The notes beneath the pieces were generated by a model. The model was not told where the DNA came from. It did not search any database and worked only from the letters and a program-made list of their open reading frames with translations. Positions 1 to 7,828 of a stretch of DNA of 8,847 nucleotides are shown here, piece by piece. The position numbers and the translations under genes are program-made. Source of the DNA: JANNHK01 sp034408875 (lineage in GTDB: Bacteria; Actinomycetota; Acidimicrobiia; IMCC26256; PALSA-610); assembly GCA_034408875.1 (NCBI GenBank), contig JAWXCJ010000183.1, positions 1 through 8,847 on the forward strand, in the 5' to 3' direction. Position 1 is the stretch's first letter. Each line of letters starts with the position of its first letter.

Positions 1-794
1 GCCGGGGTCGACGCGGTCGTGAAGATGTACGGCCGGGCCCGGTTCTCGATGAGTTCAATGAACGGGGCGGGTCCGGCGACGAACCCGCCGAGCGCGCCGA
101 GGGTCTTGCTCAGCGTGCCGACGCGCAGCACGTCGGCGTCGGGCGCGAAGCTCGGGTATGGGCCGAGAACCGCGTGCGCCTCGTCGAGCACCAGCAGCGC
201 ACCCGCGTCGTCGCACAGCTTCGTGAGCGCGTCGACGTCGGCGGTGTCGCCGTCCATCGAGAAGACCGTGTCGCTCGCCACGATCGCGTCCTGGTCGCAG
301 CGTTCGTCGAGCACCTTGGCCAGTTGGTCGAGGTCGTTGTGCGGGTATACCTCGAGGTCGGCGCGACTCAGCCGGCACCCGTCGATGATCGACGCGTGAT
401 TCAGCGCGTCGGAGCACACCAAGGTGGTGCGGCCCGCGAACGCGGTCAGCACGCCGAGGTTGGCCGCGAACCCGGTGGGGAACAGCACGGCTCGCTCCGC
501 GCCCTTCCATGCGGCCAGTTCGGCTTCGAGTTCCGAGTGCACCGGGCGCGAGCCCACGATGAGGCGGGCCGATCCCGCGCCCGCGCCCCAACGGTCGAGC
601 GCGTCGTGCGCGGCGGCGACGACGGCCGGGTGCTGCGTGAGACCGAGATAGTCGTTCGACGCGAACGAGATGACCTCGCTCCCGTCGGGAAGCGTGTGCA
701 CGGGTCCGTGGCCGTCGAGGTCGCGCGGCGCCCGCCACCGACCTGACGCGCGAATCGCATCGGTCTGGCGATGCACTTCGTCGCGCCACGTCAT
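1..794 (-). CDS. bioF: 8-amino-7-oxononanoate synthase (BioF), C-terminus cut by window edge
   Basis: PLP-dependent enzyme of biotin synthesis that condenses pimeloyl thioester with L-alanine to give 8-amino-7-oxononanoate (KAPA); cytoplasmic. The minus-strand frame from ATG 794 is open to the edge and gives 264 residues of a family usually about 380-390 long, so roughly the last 120 are missing. Landmarks: FASNDYLGL (44-52), GSARLIVGSRPVHSELE (74-90), the PLP-stacking histidine in ALNHAS (H133), LDEAHAVLG (D204, H207) and the Schiff-base lysine in GTLSKTLGA (K230). Many family members have Gly after the DEAH histidine; here it is Ala (208), a minor variation. The start ATG overlaps the bioA TGA stop (ATGA, 794-791), which implies translational coupling in a bioA-bioF operon. 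Related alpha-oxoamine synthases such as KBL share this fold, but the pairing with bioA favours BioF. Confidence 0.93.
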   Translation of the reverse strand, partial: MTWRDEVHRQTDAIRASGRWRAPRDLDGHGPVHTLPDGSEVISFASNDYLGLTQHPAVVAAAHDALDRWGAGAGSARLIVGSRPVHSELEAELAAWKGAERAVLFPTGFAANLGVLTAFAGRTTLVCSDALNHASIIDGCRLSRADLEVYPHNDLDQLAKVLDERCDQDAIVASDTVFSMDGDTADVDALTKLCDDAGALLVLDEAHAVLGPYPSFAPDADVLRVGTLSKTLGALGGFVAGPAPFIELIENRARPYIFTTASTP

Positions 795-2068
795 GTGGTC
801 GCGCCTTCGTCGATCGCGTCCGAGAGCGTGCGCACGATCGTGTGGATCTCGGCCGACGTGATCGTGAGCGGCGGCATCAACACCACCACATCGCCGAGCG
901 GTCGTAACAAGACACCGCGCTCGACGGCGGCCGCGCACACCTTGCGACCCCAGCGCAGTCCCTCGGTCGGCGGCGCGAGTTCGACCCCGCCCATCAGGCC
1001 TTGCAGGCGCACCTCGCGCACTTGGGGCTTGGGTGCGACGCGGTCGTGTAGAAGGTCGCGCAGTTCTTCGGACCGTTCCTGCACGTTGGCGAGCACGCGC
1101 CGGCTGTCGATCAGTTCGAGGTGGCGCAACGCGACCGCAGCCGCGAGCGCGTTCCCGCTGTAGGAGTGGCCGTGGTACAGCGTCTTCTCGCCCAGGTCGG
1201 CGCCGAGGAACGCTTCGAACACGCGCCCGCTCGCGGCCGTGGCCGACATCGGCAGGTACCCCGCGGTCAACCCCTTGCCCAGGCACAACAGGTCGGGGCG
1301 CACGCCGCAGCGCTCCGACGCGAACAACGTGCCCGTGCGGCCGAACCCGGTCGCGATCTCGTCGCAGATCAGCAACACGTCGTGGGCGCGGCACGCGTCG
1401 GCGAGCCGGCGCACGGCCGCGGGGTCGGCGAGCAACATGCCGGCCGCACCCTGCACGAGCGGCTCGATGATGACCGCCGCGAGCTCGGACGCGTGTTCGG
1501 CAACGAGGCGCGCGGCGTCGTCGCAGTCGGCCGCGCGCAACACCGGGAAGCGCAGCGGGTCGAACAAGTCGGTGCCGAAGCCGCCCGCGCCGACCGAGAG
1601 CGCGCCGATCGTGTCGCCGTGGTACGCGTCGGCGAGCCCGACGAAATTCGTCTTCCCGCTGACACCACGGTTGTACCAGTACTGGAACGCGATCTTCAGC
1701 GCCTGCTCGACCGCCGACGCGCCGTCGGACGCGTAGAGGAAGTGCGGGTCGTCGACCGGCACGACGCGTGCCAGTGCCTCGGAAAGCTCGACCACGATCT
1801 GGTTGCCGTTGCCGAGCATTGTGGTGTGCGCGCCGCGCTCGAGTTGCTCGCGCACGGCCGCGTCGAGTTCGGGAACACGGTGCCCGAGGGTGGTGACCCA
1901 CAACGACGAGATCGCGTCGAGGTAGCGCCGCCCTTTGGTGTCGATGACCTCGTGGCCGGAGGCAGATTCGACGACGATGGGGGAGTTGTCGGCGTAGGCC
2001 GCCATCTGCGTGAACCCGTGCCACACCACCGCGGCATCGCGCTGCACCCAGTCGTCATGGTCGGCCAT
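791..2068 (-). CDS. bioA: Adenosylmethionine-8-amino-7-oxononanoate aminotransferase (BioA)
   Basis: Class III PLP aminotransferase that converts KAPA to 7,8-diaminopelargonic acid, classically with S-adenosylmethionine as amino donor; biotin pathway, cytoplasm. Counting from ATG 2068 the protein has 425 residues, normal for BioA. Landmarks: VWHGFTQM (15-22, like the WHP(Y/F)T motif of BioA), SDGASAVEQALK (114-125, PLP phosphate region), AYHGDT (148-153), the PLP-binding aspartate in CDEIATGFGRTG (D236), the Schiff-base lysine in LGKGLTAGYLP (K265) and HGHSYSGNALAAA (299-311). An in-frame ATG at 2107 would add 13 residues (MPCSKPFWATIRI) unlike the family N-terminus. Neither start has a Shine-Dalgarno sequence. 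A CACAAT -10-like hexamer (2081-2076) ends 7 nt before ATG 2068, suggesting a leaderless mRNA, though no clear -35 is visible. The stop overlaps the bioF start. The amino donor cannot be proven from sequence. Confidence 0.93.
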   Translation of the reverse strand: MADHDDWVQRDAAVVWHGFTQMAAYADNSPIVVESASGHEVIDTKGRRYLDAISSLWVTTLGHRVPELDAAVREQLERGAHTTMLGNGNQIVVELSEALARVVPVDDPHFLYASDGASAVEQALKIAFQYWYNRGVSGKTNFVGLADAYHGDTIGALSVGAGGFGTDLFDPLRFPVLRAADCDDAARLVAEHASELAAVIIEPLVQGAAGMLLADPAAVRRLADACRAHDVLLICDEIATGFGRTGTLFASERCGVRPDLLCLGKGLTAGYLPMSATAASGRVFEAFLGADLGEKTLYHGHSYSGNALAAAVALRHLELIDSRRVLANVQERSEELRDLLHDRVAPKPQVREVRLQGLMGGVELAPPTEGLRWGRKVCAAAVERGVLLRPLGDVVVLMPPLTITSAEIHTIVRTLSDAIDEGATT

Positions 2069-2230
2069 GATCCGAATTGTGGCCCAGAATGGCTTGGAAC
2101 AGGGCATGGAGCGGCGTGCGCCCGCGAGCTCGCCGGAGTGCGAGCGTGAAGCGAGGCGTACACCGAGCCCGGCGACAAGCGAGTATTGCGGAGTGCCGTC
2201 GAATGGCTGCCGAGTAGCGAGGGCGACAAA
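2069..2230. promoter_or_regulatory. Divergent intergenic region between bioA and the first TetR gene
   Basis: These 162 bp must hold the promoter for bioA (leftward) and probably that of the first TetR gene (rightward). Visible elements are a perfect 10-bp palindrome GCGAGCTCGC (2124-2133), a weak leftward -10-like CACAAT (2081-2076) and the ribosome binding site GAGGG (2219-2223) for the rightward GTG start. The octamer GAGTATTG occurs at 2181-2188 and again at 2233-2240. No strong -35/-10 pair for the regulator was found. Neither reading direction shows a convincing extra gene. Confidence 0.5.
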
Positions 2231-2833
2231 GTGAGTATTGACCCGCTGACCGTGCGCGACCGGCTACTCGAAGCCACGTATGTCTGCGTCACTCGGTACG
2301 GCATCGCGAAGACCACGGTCGAAGATGTGGTCAAACAGTCGGGGATCTCCCGGGCGACGATCTACCGCCACTTCCCGGGCGGGCGCGACGAGCTGCTGCG
2401 GGAAACGGTGGCGTGGGAGCTGGGGCGGTATTTCACCGAGCTCGCCGATTTCGTCGCGGGAGCGACCGATCTGGCCGATCTCTTGGAGCGGGGACTAGTC
2501 CATGCCCGGCAGTCGATCCGCCGCCACGAGGTGCTGCGCAAGATGCTCGACACCGAGCCCGAGCGGCTCCTGCCGTTGCTGAGCACCGAGTCGCAGCGCA
2601 CGCTGCCGTTCATCGCCGCCTTCTTGCACCCATATCTCCAGCGGGAGGCCGATGCCGGGCGGCTGCGCCCCGGCGTCGACATCGACACCGCCGCCGACTA
2701 CCTCGCCCGGGGCATCCTCAGCCTCATCGGCTCGCCCGGGCGCTGGGACTTCGACGACCCCACCCAGGTGAAAGACCTCGTCCAAACCGAGCTGCTCGGC
2801 GGCATCAGCCGTGTGAAGCAAAGTGGCTGCTGA
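2231..2833 (+). CDS. TetR-family transcriptional regulator (first of a tandem pair)
   Basis: DNA-binding repressor-type protein, 200 residues from GTG 2231, the usual TetR length. This start is preferred to the upstream ATG 2186 because GAGGG (2219-2223) sits 7 nt before it and the extra 15 residues are not family-like. The helix-turn-helix is clear: KTTVEDVVKQSGISRATIYRHFPGG (about 27-51). The C-terminal ligand domain carries EPERLLPLLSTE (109-120) and SPGRWDFDD (168-176), both echoed in the next gene, so the two are paralogs. It is divergent from bioA. It could therefore control bioA, by analogy with BioQ, the TetR-type biotin repressor of mycobacteria and corynebacteria, but closeness to the second TetR gene and the diiron gene makes that cluster an equally likely target. 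Ligand and target are unknown. Confidence 0.88.
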   Translation: MSIDPLTVRDRLLEATYVCVTRYGIAKTTVEDVVKQSGISRATIYRHFPGGRDELLRETVAWELGRYFTELADFVAGATDLADLLERGLVHARQSIRRHEVLRKMLDTEPERLLPLLSTESQRTLPFIAAFLHPYLQREADAGRLRPGVDIDTAADYLARGILSLIGSPGRWDFDDPTQVKDLVQTELLGGISRVKQSGC

Positions 2834-2839
2834 GCAGCC
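2825..2839 (+). repeat. Short hairpin with the TetR stop codon in its loop
   Basis: GGCTGC (2825-2830) and GCAGCC (2834-2839) form a perfect 6-bp stem. The 3-nt loop is exactly the TGA stop codon of the first TetR gene (2831-2833). No T-tract follows, so it is not a canonical intrinsic terminator. It may slow termination, protect the 3' end, or be chance. Confidence 0.4.
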
Positions 2840-2902
2840 GCTGAGCTTCGAACACGGGGTCGCGCGCTCGCGGGAGTTAGCGCGTCTGTGACCCGCGACA
2901 CA

Positions 2903-2930
2903 TTGACGGTGAGACGTTCACCGCCTTAAT
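2903..2930 (+). promoter_or_regulatory. Probable promoter of the second TetR-diiron operon
   Basis: TTGACG (2903-2908, close to the -35 consensus TTGACA) and CTTAAT (2925-2930, -10-like) are separated by 16 bp. The predicted transcription start is about 2936-2938, which would put the mRNA 5' end on or next to the GTG 2938 / ATG 2941 codons of the regulator and make it leaderless. No other comparable promoter lies in the 95-bp gap after the first TetR gene. Confidence 0.5.
2907..2923. promoter_or_regulatory. Inverted-repeat operator candidate CGGTGA-N5-TCACCG
   Basis: A perfect 6+6 bp inverted repeat with a 5-bp spacer (GACGT) starts at the end of the -35-like box and fills most of the -35/-10 spacer. 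A second perfect inverted repeat overlaps it: GTGAGAC (2909-2915) and GTCTCAC (2931-2937), separated by 15 bp. Short palindromes at their own promoter are the usual binding sites of TetR proteins, so one or both neighbouring TetR products probably bind here. Binding is inferred, not shown. Confidence 0.55.
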
Positions 2931-3512
2931 GTCTCACGTGATGCTCCATCAGGACATTCTGCCCGCCCGAATTCTCGATGGGTTGTTGACCTGCGTCGGA
3001 CGAGTCGGTCTGGCCAAGACCACACTCGACGACGTCGCCCGCGAGGCCGGATGCTCCCGCGCCACGCTCTACCGCCACTTCCCGGGCAAGCAGCCGCTGT
3101 TGCTTGCGGCCGTCGCTCGCGACGCCGACCGGGTCACGGCCGACGTCGTCGCCGCGGCGGACGCCACCGACACGCTCGCCGACGCGGCGGGCGCGGTGGT
3201 GACGACCGGGTCGAGTGCGCTCGCCGGGCACCGAGCGCTCGTGTTCGTGCTCATGGTCGAACCGGAGGCGCTGCTTCCGTACATGTCGTTCGAGCGCGGC
3301 GACGCGCTCCTCGCGAACGCTGCCGCCCGCATCGCACCCGCGTTCGCGCGCTTCCTTCCCGCCGACCGCGCTCTCCGCCTCGCGGAATGGCTCGTTCGCA
3401 TGTCGATCTCGTACCTGTGCAGTCCCGAGGAGAACGTCCTCTTCGACGACGCGCGGGTACGCACACTTGTGGAGGACTTCGTCCTTCCCGGTCTCACGCA
3501 GGGGGTCCACCA

Positions 3513-3516
<4 letters not shown>
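2929..3516 (+). CDS. TetR-family transcriptional regulator (second of a tandem pair)
   Basis: Regulator of 195 residues from ATG 2929. The helix-turn-helix is KTTLDDVAREAGCSRATLYRHFPGK (about 30-54); over the 40 residues ending at HFPG, 23 are identical to the first TetR protein by my count. The C-terminal domain shares EPEALLP (111-117) and SP...FDD (165-174) with it. ATG 2929 has no ribosome binding site and lies inside the predicted -10 region. If the mapped promoter is right, the true start is GTG 2938 or ATG 2941, giving a protein 3-4 residues shorter. Its TGA stop overlaps the diiron gene start (ATGA, 3513-3516), so the two are co-transcribed and probably coupled. An overlapping palindrome in the promoter suggests autorepression. 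The likely role is sensing a substrate or product of the diiron enzyme; the ligand is unknown. Confidence 0.88.
3500..3505 (+). promoter_or_regulatory. Strong ribosome binding site for the diiron gene
   Basis: AGGGGG lies 7 nt before ATG 3513, inside the 3' end of the second TetR gene. It fixes the diiron start at 3513, although the frame stays open far upstream, and allows the enzyme to be made independently of and in excess over the regulator. Confidence 0.7.
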
Positions 3517-4646
<1,130 letters not shown>

Positions 4647-4672
4647 TCCGAGGTAGCTCTGTGAGCGCGCTT

Positions 4673-4724
4673 GCCCGCGGCCGTGAGCGCAGCGAACTGG
4701 CGGGAGTGGCGAGCGGCCGCGGGC
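4673..4724 (+). repeat. Long GC-rich inverted repeat after the diiron gene
   Basis: GCCCGCGGCCG (4673-4683) and CGGCCGCGGGC (4714-4724) form a perfect 11-bp inverted repeat around a 30-nt loop. It begins 26 bp after the diiron stop codon and lies before the GNAT gene. It could end the upstream transcript or stabilise its 3' end; there is no T-tract. Confidence 0.45.
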
Positions 4725-4800
4725 CGCTACCGTGTCCCGCAGCACAGTTGCGCACCAGTTGGACGCCAAGCCGGCCGGCCCCAAGCGAGTGCGACCCGGA

Positions 4801-5367
4801 ATGATGCGTGCCGTCGAGACCGAGCGATTGTTGTTGCGGCCGTTCACGGCAGACGACCTGCCCGCGCTCACCGAACTGCATTCCATAGAAGCGTTCTGGT
4901 GGTATCCGCTACGGCGCGCCATGACACCCGAGGAGACGCGCGCGTTCCTCGAACGGCGGTTCGAGCACGCGACCACGAGGGAGTACGACCTCTGGGCCGC
5001 GATCGAGAAGGAGTCGGACGCGCTCGTCGGCTGGGCCGGTCTCAACGCGCCGGAGTTCCTGCCCGAAATCATGCCCGCCGTCGAAGTCGGCTGGCGGTTC
5101 GACCCGGCGGTCTGGGGGAGGGGGCTTGCCTCCGAAGCCGGGACGGCCGGGCTCGACTACGGGTTCGAGATGCTCGGGCTCGACGAGATCGTGAGCGTGT
5201 GCGAACGCGAGAACATCGCGTCGGCGCGGGTGATGCAGCGCATCGGCATGCGCCGCATCAGCAATACCGTGCACCCCGCGGAGGGATACCCGATCTGGGT
5301 CTACGCGATCACGGCCACGGAGTGGCAAGCGCAACGCGCGAGCGGTGGTACCGTCCGCGAGACATGA
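4801..5367 (+). CDS. GNAT-family N-acetyltransferase (RimJ/RimL-like)
   Basis: Acetyl-CoA-dependent acyltransferase, 188 residues from ATG 4801. The family opening VETERLLLRPFTADDLPAL (5-23) is intact. VEVGWRFDPAVWGRGLASEA (94-113) is the acetyl-CoA pyrophosphate-binding region with the GRGLA loop, and VCERENIASARVMQRIGMRR (133-152) is the typical end of the fold. The resemblance is to RimJ/RimL-type enzymes that acetylate protein N-termini or small amines; the substrate cannot be read. The frame opens earlier with GTG 4732, but those 23 extra residues precede the conserved domain and show weaker codon bias, so ATG 4801 (or 4804) is preferred. No clear ribosome binding site is visible. The TGA stop (5365-5367) overlaps the ATG of a 12-codon ORF that leads into rnj. 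Confidence 0.82.
   Translation: MMRAVETERLLLRPFTADDLPALTELHSIEAFWWYPLRRAMTPEETRAFLERRFEHATTREYDLWAAIEKESDALVGWAGLNAPEFLPEIMPAVEVGWRFDPAVWGRGLASEAGTAGLDYGFEMLGLDEIVSVCERENIASARVMQRIGMRRISNTVHPAEGYPIWVYAITATEWQAQRASGGTVRET
5349..5354 (+). promoter_or_regulatory. Possible -10 element upstream of rnj
   Basis: TACCGT fits the actinobacterial TANNNT -10 pattern and ends 9 nt before ATG 5364, so transcription could begin at or just before that codon. It lies inside the end of the GNAT gene. No good -35 is seen. The same hexamer occurs at 4728-4733 ahead of the GNAT gene. Confidence 0.3.
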
Positions 5368-5402
5368 ACACCCTCGGAGACAGCCCAACCGCATGGCAAT
5401 AA
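5364..5402 (+). CDS. Putative 12-residue upstream ORF bridging GNAT and rnj
   Basis: ATG 5364 to TAA 5402 encodes MNTLGDSPTAWQ. Its ATG overlaps the GNAT stop as ATGA (5364-5367), and its end overlaps the first codons of rnj (ATG 5393) in another frame. A ribosome ending GNAT could restart here and then release on top of the rnj start, or the ORF could be the leaderless first ORF of a transcript from the TACCGT element. It may be chance: the peptide has no recognisable motif, and nine of the twelve codons end in G or C. Confidence 0.3.
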   Translation: MNTLGDSPTAWQ

Positions 5403-7066
5403 AAGAGGCAGCGCGGATCGTCTTCCTGGGCGGGCTCGGCGAGATCGGCCGGAACTGCATGTGTCTCGAGGTCGAGGGCCGGATCCTCGTCGTCGATTGC
5501 GGGATCATGTTCCCAGATGCCGCCATGCCTGGCATCGACCTCGTGTTACCCGACTTCACGTACCTGCGTGATAATGCGAAGCGGGTCGAGGCCGTGTTCC
5601 TCACCCACGCGCACGAAGACCACGCGGGTGGGCTCGCGTTCCTCCTCGCTGACGTGCCCGTCCCGATCTACGGTTCCGAGCTGTCACTCGCGATGGCGCG
5701 CAACCGCATCGAGGAAGCGGGCATGCTCGACCGCACCGAACTGATCCCCGTGCGCGACGGCGAACGGCGCAGCATCGGTCCGTTCGACTGCCAGTTCATT
5801 CCCGTCACCCACTCGGTGCCGCACGGGTTCGCGACCGCGTTCTTCACGCCCGCGGGCACGATCATCCACACCGGCGACTTCAAGATCGACCTCACACCCG
5901 TCGACGGCCGGCGCACCGACCTCGCCATGCTCGGCGAGCTGGCGCGGCGCGAAGGCGGCATCCGTCTCCTGCTCGCCGACTCCACCAACGCGGAACGGCC
6001 CGGCTTCACGCCGTCGGAGTCGACGGTCGGCGAAGCGATGCGCGGCTTGTTCCGCGAACACCCCACCAAGCGGTTCATCGTCGCGAGCTTCGCGTCGCAT
6101 CTCCACCGCGTGCAGCAGGTCGCGCAAGCTGCGATCGCGCACGATCGGCGGGTCGCGTTCGTCGGCCGGTCGATGCTCCAGAACGCGGCACTCGGGCGCG
6201 ATCTCAACATGCTCGACATCCCCGCTCACGCGGTCATCGACATCGAGGAAACCGCGCGCTACGCGCCGGGCGACGTGTGCGTCATCTGCACGGGGTCCCA
6301 GGGCGAGCCCATGAGCGCCCTGGCGCTGATGGCCGCCCACGAGCACAAGCACGTGAAGGTCTCCGAAGACGACGTCGTCGTCATCAGCGCGCACGCGATT
6401 CCCGGCAACGAAGCCAACGTGTCGCGCGTCATCGACTCGCTGCACCGGGCCGGCGCCGAAGTCATCCACGACCGCAACGCACCGGTGCACGTCTCGGGGC
6501 ATGCATCGCAGGAAGAGCTGAAGTTCATGCTCAACCTGCTGTCACCCGACTGGTTCGTTCCCGTGCACGGCGAGTACCGGCACATGGTCCACCACGCGCA
6601 ACTGGCCAAGGCATCCGGTGTCGCCGAGGACCACGTCATCGTCTGCGAAGACGGCGACATGCTCACCCTCGGTCCCGAAGGCATCGAAGTCGACCGCCGG
6701 GCGGTACCGGCCGGGTACATGTACGTCGACGGCATCGTCGGCGACATCGGCACCGGCGTCCTGCGCGACCGGAAGGCGCTGGCCGAAGAAGGCGTTGTCG
6801 TCGTGATCGTCACGATCGACTCGAAGACGGGTGAGATCATCACGGGCCCCGAGATCGTCACCCGCGGCTGGGTGTACGCGCCCGAAGCCGAAGGCCTCCT
6901 CGAGGAGGCCAAGCAGGTCGTACGCGACTCGATCGCGGCGGCGGCGAAAGAAGGCGCGACCGATTTCGAGACGATGCACCGCCACGCCCGCAAGTCGTTG
7001 GGCAAGTTCATCGACGAGCGCACCCGGCGTCGGCCGATCGTGATCCCCGTCGTCATGGAAGTCTGA
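5393..7066 (+). CDS. rnj: Ribonuclease J
   Basis: Metallo-beta-lactamase/beta-CASP ribonuclease with 5'-3' exonuclease and endonuclease activity in mRNA decay and rRNA maturation; cytoplasm. Length is 557 residues, normal for RNase J. Domains: metallo-beta-lactamase part with GGLGEIGRN (13-21), the zinc motif HAHEDH (72-77), H140 in VTHS and D162 in HTGDFK; beta-CASP part with DSTNAE, a GRSM motif and CTGSQGEPMSAL; then HVSGHAS and VPVHGEYRH closing the catalytic site; then the C-terminal domain ending in RRRPIVIPVVMEV. ATG 5393 begins MAIKEAARIVFLGG. An in-frame GTG at 5345 would add an unlikely Arg/His-rich tail. GGAGA (5376-5380) is 12 nt before ATG, rather far, and lies within the 12-codon ORF. 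Only 3 nt separate its stop from the next gene. In Mycobacterium the gene is likewise near an SDR gene and ftsK. Confidence 0.96.
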   Translation: MAIKEAARIVFLGGLGEIGRNCMCLEVEGRILVVDCGIMFPDAAMPGIDLVLPDFTYLRDNAKRVEAVFLTHAHEDHAGGLAFLLADVPVPIYGSELSLAMARNRIEEAGMLDRTELIPVRDGERRSIGPFDCQFIPVTHSVPHGFATAFFTPAGTIIHTGDFKIDLTPVDGRRTDLAMLGELARREGGIRLLLADSTNAERPGFTPSESTVGEAMRGLFREHPTKRFIVASFASHLHRVQQVAQAAIAHDRRVAFVGRSMLQNAALGRDLNMLDIPAHAVIDIEETARYAPGDVCVICTGSQGEPMSALALMAAHEHKHVKVSEDDVVVISAHAIPGNEANVSRVIDSLHRAGAEVIHDRNAPVHVSGHASQEELKFMLNLLSPDWFVPVHGEYRHMVHHAQLAKASGVAEDHVIVCEDGDMLTLGPEGIEVDRRAVPAGYMYVDGIVGDIGTGVLRDRKALAEEGVVVVIVTIDSKTGEIITGPEIVTRGWVYAPEAEGLLEEAKQVVRDSIAAAAKEGATDFETMHRHARKSLGKFIDERTRRRPIVIPVVMEV

Positions 7067-7069
7067 TCA

Positions 7070-7825
7070 GTGCTCGATCTCTCGGGCCGGTCCGCGCTCG
7101 TGACCGGCGGTGGCAACGGTGTCGGCACCGGTATCTGCACCGCACTCGTCGAAGCGGGCGCGTTCGTGTGGGTGAACGACATCTACGAAGACCGCGCGGC
7201 CAAGGTCGCGGCCGAGCTCGGTGGCGAGGCGCACGCCCGGCCCATGAAGGCCGACGTCACCAGCCCGGCGAAAGTGCGCCGCATGCGCGACGACACCGGC
7301 CCCGTCGACATCCTTGTCAACAACGCGGGTATCCCGACTGCCGGGTTCGACCTCAAGGCGTTCGTCGACACCGCGCCCTCCGACTGGGAGCCGATGATGC
7401 GGCTCAACCTGGGTGCGGTGCTGCACGTCACGCACGCGTACGCGGGTGCGATGGTCGAGCAGGGGTGGGGCCGGATCGTCACGATCGCCTCCGACGCGGG
7501 CCGCAAGGGTGAGCGCTTCCAGGCCATCTACGGTTCGGCCAAGGCGGGCGCGATGGGGTTCATGCGCGGCCTCGCCGCCGAGGTCGGCGCCCACGGCGTG
7601 ACGGCCAACTGCATCTCGCTCGGCACCATGCGCACCGGGTTTTCCGAGGAAGCGGTCGAGGCCGACCCCGAACTCGAACGCAAGCTGGCCCGCCAGTACA
7701 CGGTGCCTCGGCTCGGGTTGCCTTCCGACGTCGCGCCGCTCGTCGCACTGCTGTGCAGCGACGCGGGCGCGTGGATCACCGGTCAGGTATATCCGGTTGA
7801 CGGCGGGTACGCGCCGGCGCTCTGA
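7070..7825 (+). CDS. Short-chain dehydrogenase/reductase (classical SDR)
   Basis: NAD(P)-dependent oxidoreductase of 251 residues with a complete Rossmann fold and catalytic set: cofactor loop TGGGNGVG (12-19), D37 at the end of the second strand (favours NAD over NADP), ADV (61-63), NNAG (84-87), N113, S141 in TIASDAG, Y154 and K158 in YGSAK, and the usual C-terminal ITGQVYPVDGGYAP. The start is GTG 7070 with GGAAG (7057-7061) 8 nt upstream and 3 nt after the rnj stop, so it is almost certainly co-transcribed with rnj. The position resembles Rv2750 of Mycobacterium tuberculosis, an SDR near rnj and ftsK. The substrate is unknown. Immediately after its TGA, the same frame continues into a 41-codon ORF. 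Confidence 0.93.
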   Translation: MLDLSGRSALVTGGGNGVGTGICTALVEAGAFVWVNDIYEDRAAKVAAELGGEAHARPMKADVTSPAKVRRMRDDTGPVDILVNNAGIPTAGFDLKAFVDTAPSDWEPMMRLNLGAVLHVTHAYAGAMVEQGWGRIVTIASDAGRKGERFQAIYGSAKAGAMGFMRGLAAEVGAHGVTANCISLGTMRTGFSEEAVEADPELERKLARQYTVPRLGLPSDVAPLVALLCSDAGAWITGQVYPVDGGYAPAL

Positions 7826-7828
7826 GAT

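Noticed and set aside
1121..2149. 342-codon plus-strand frame opposite bioA
   Set aside because: Antisense shadow of bioA; product is repetitive Arg/Val/Gly/Asp-rich with no recognisable domain.
2863..2884. CGCGCT...AGCGCG hairpin in the gap between the two TetR genes, considered as a terminator
   Set aside because: Only 6 bp with a 10-nt loop and no T-tract; expected by chance in such GC-rich sequence.
3051..3512. Upstream extension of the diiron reading frame by 154 residues
   Set aside because: It overlaps the second TetR gene in another frame, is Arg/His-rich without motifs, and ATG 3513 has a strong ribosome binding site.
5684..6502. 272-codon minus-strand frame opposite rnj
   Set aside because: Antisense of the RNase J catalytic region; no family features of its own.
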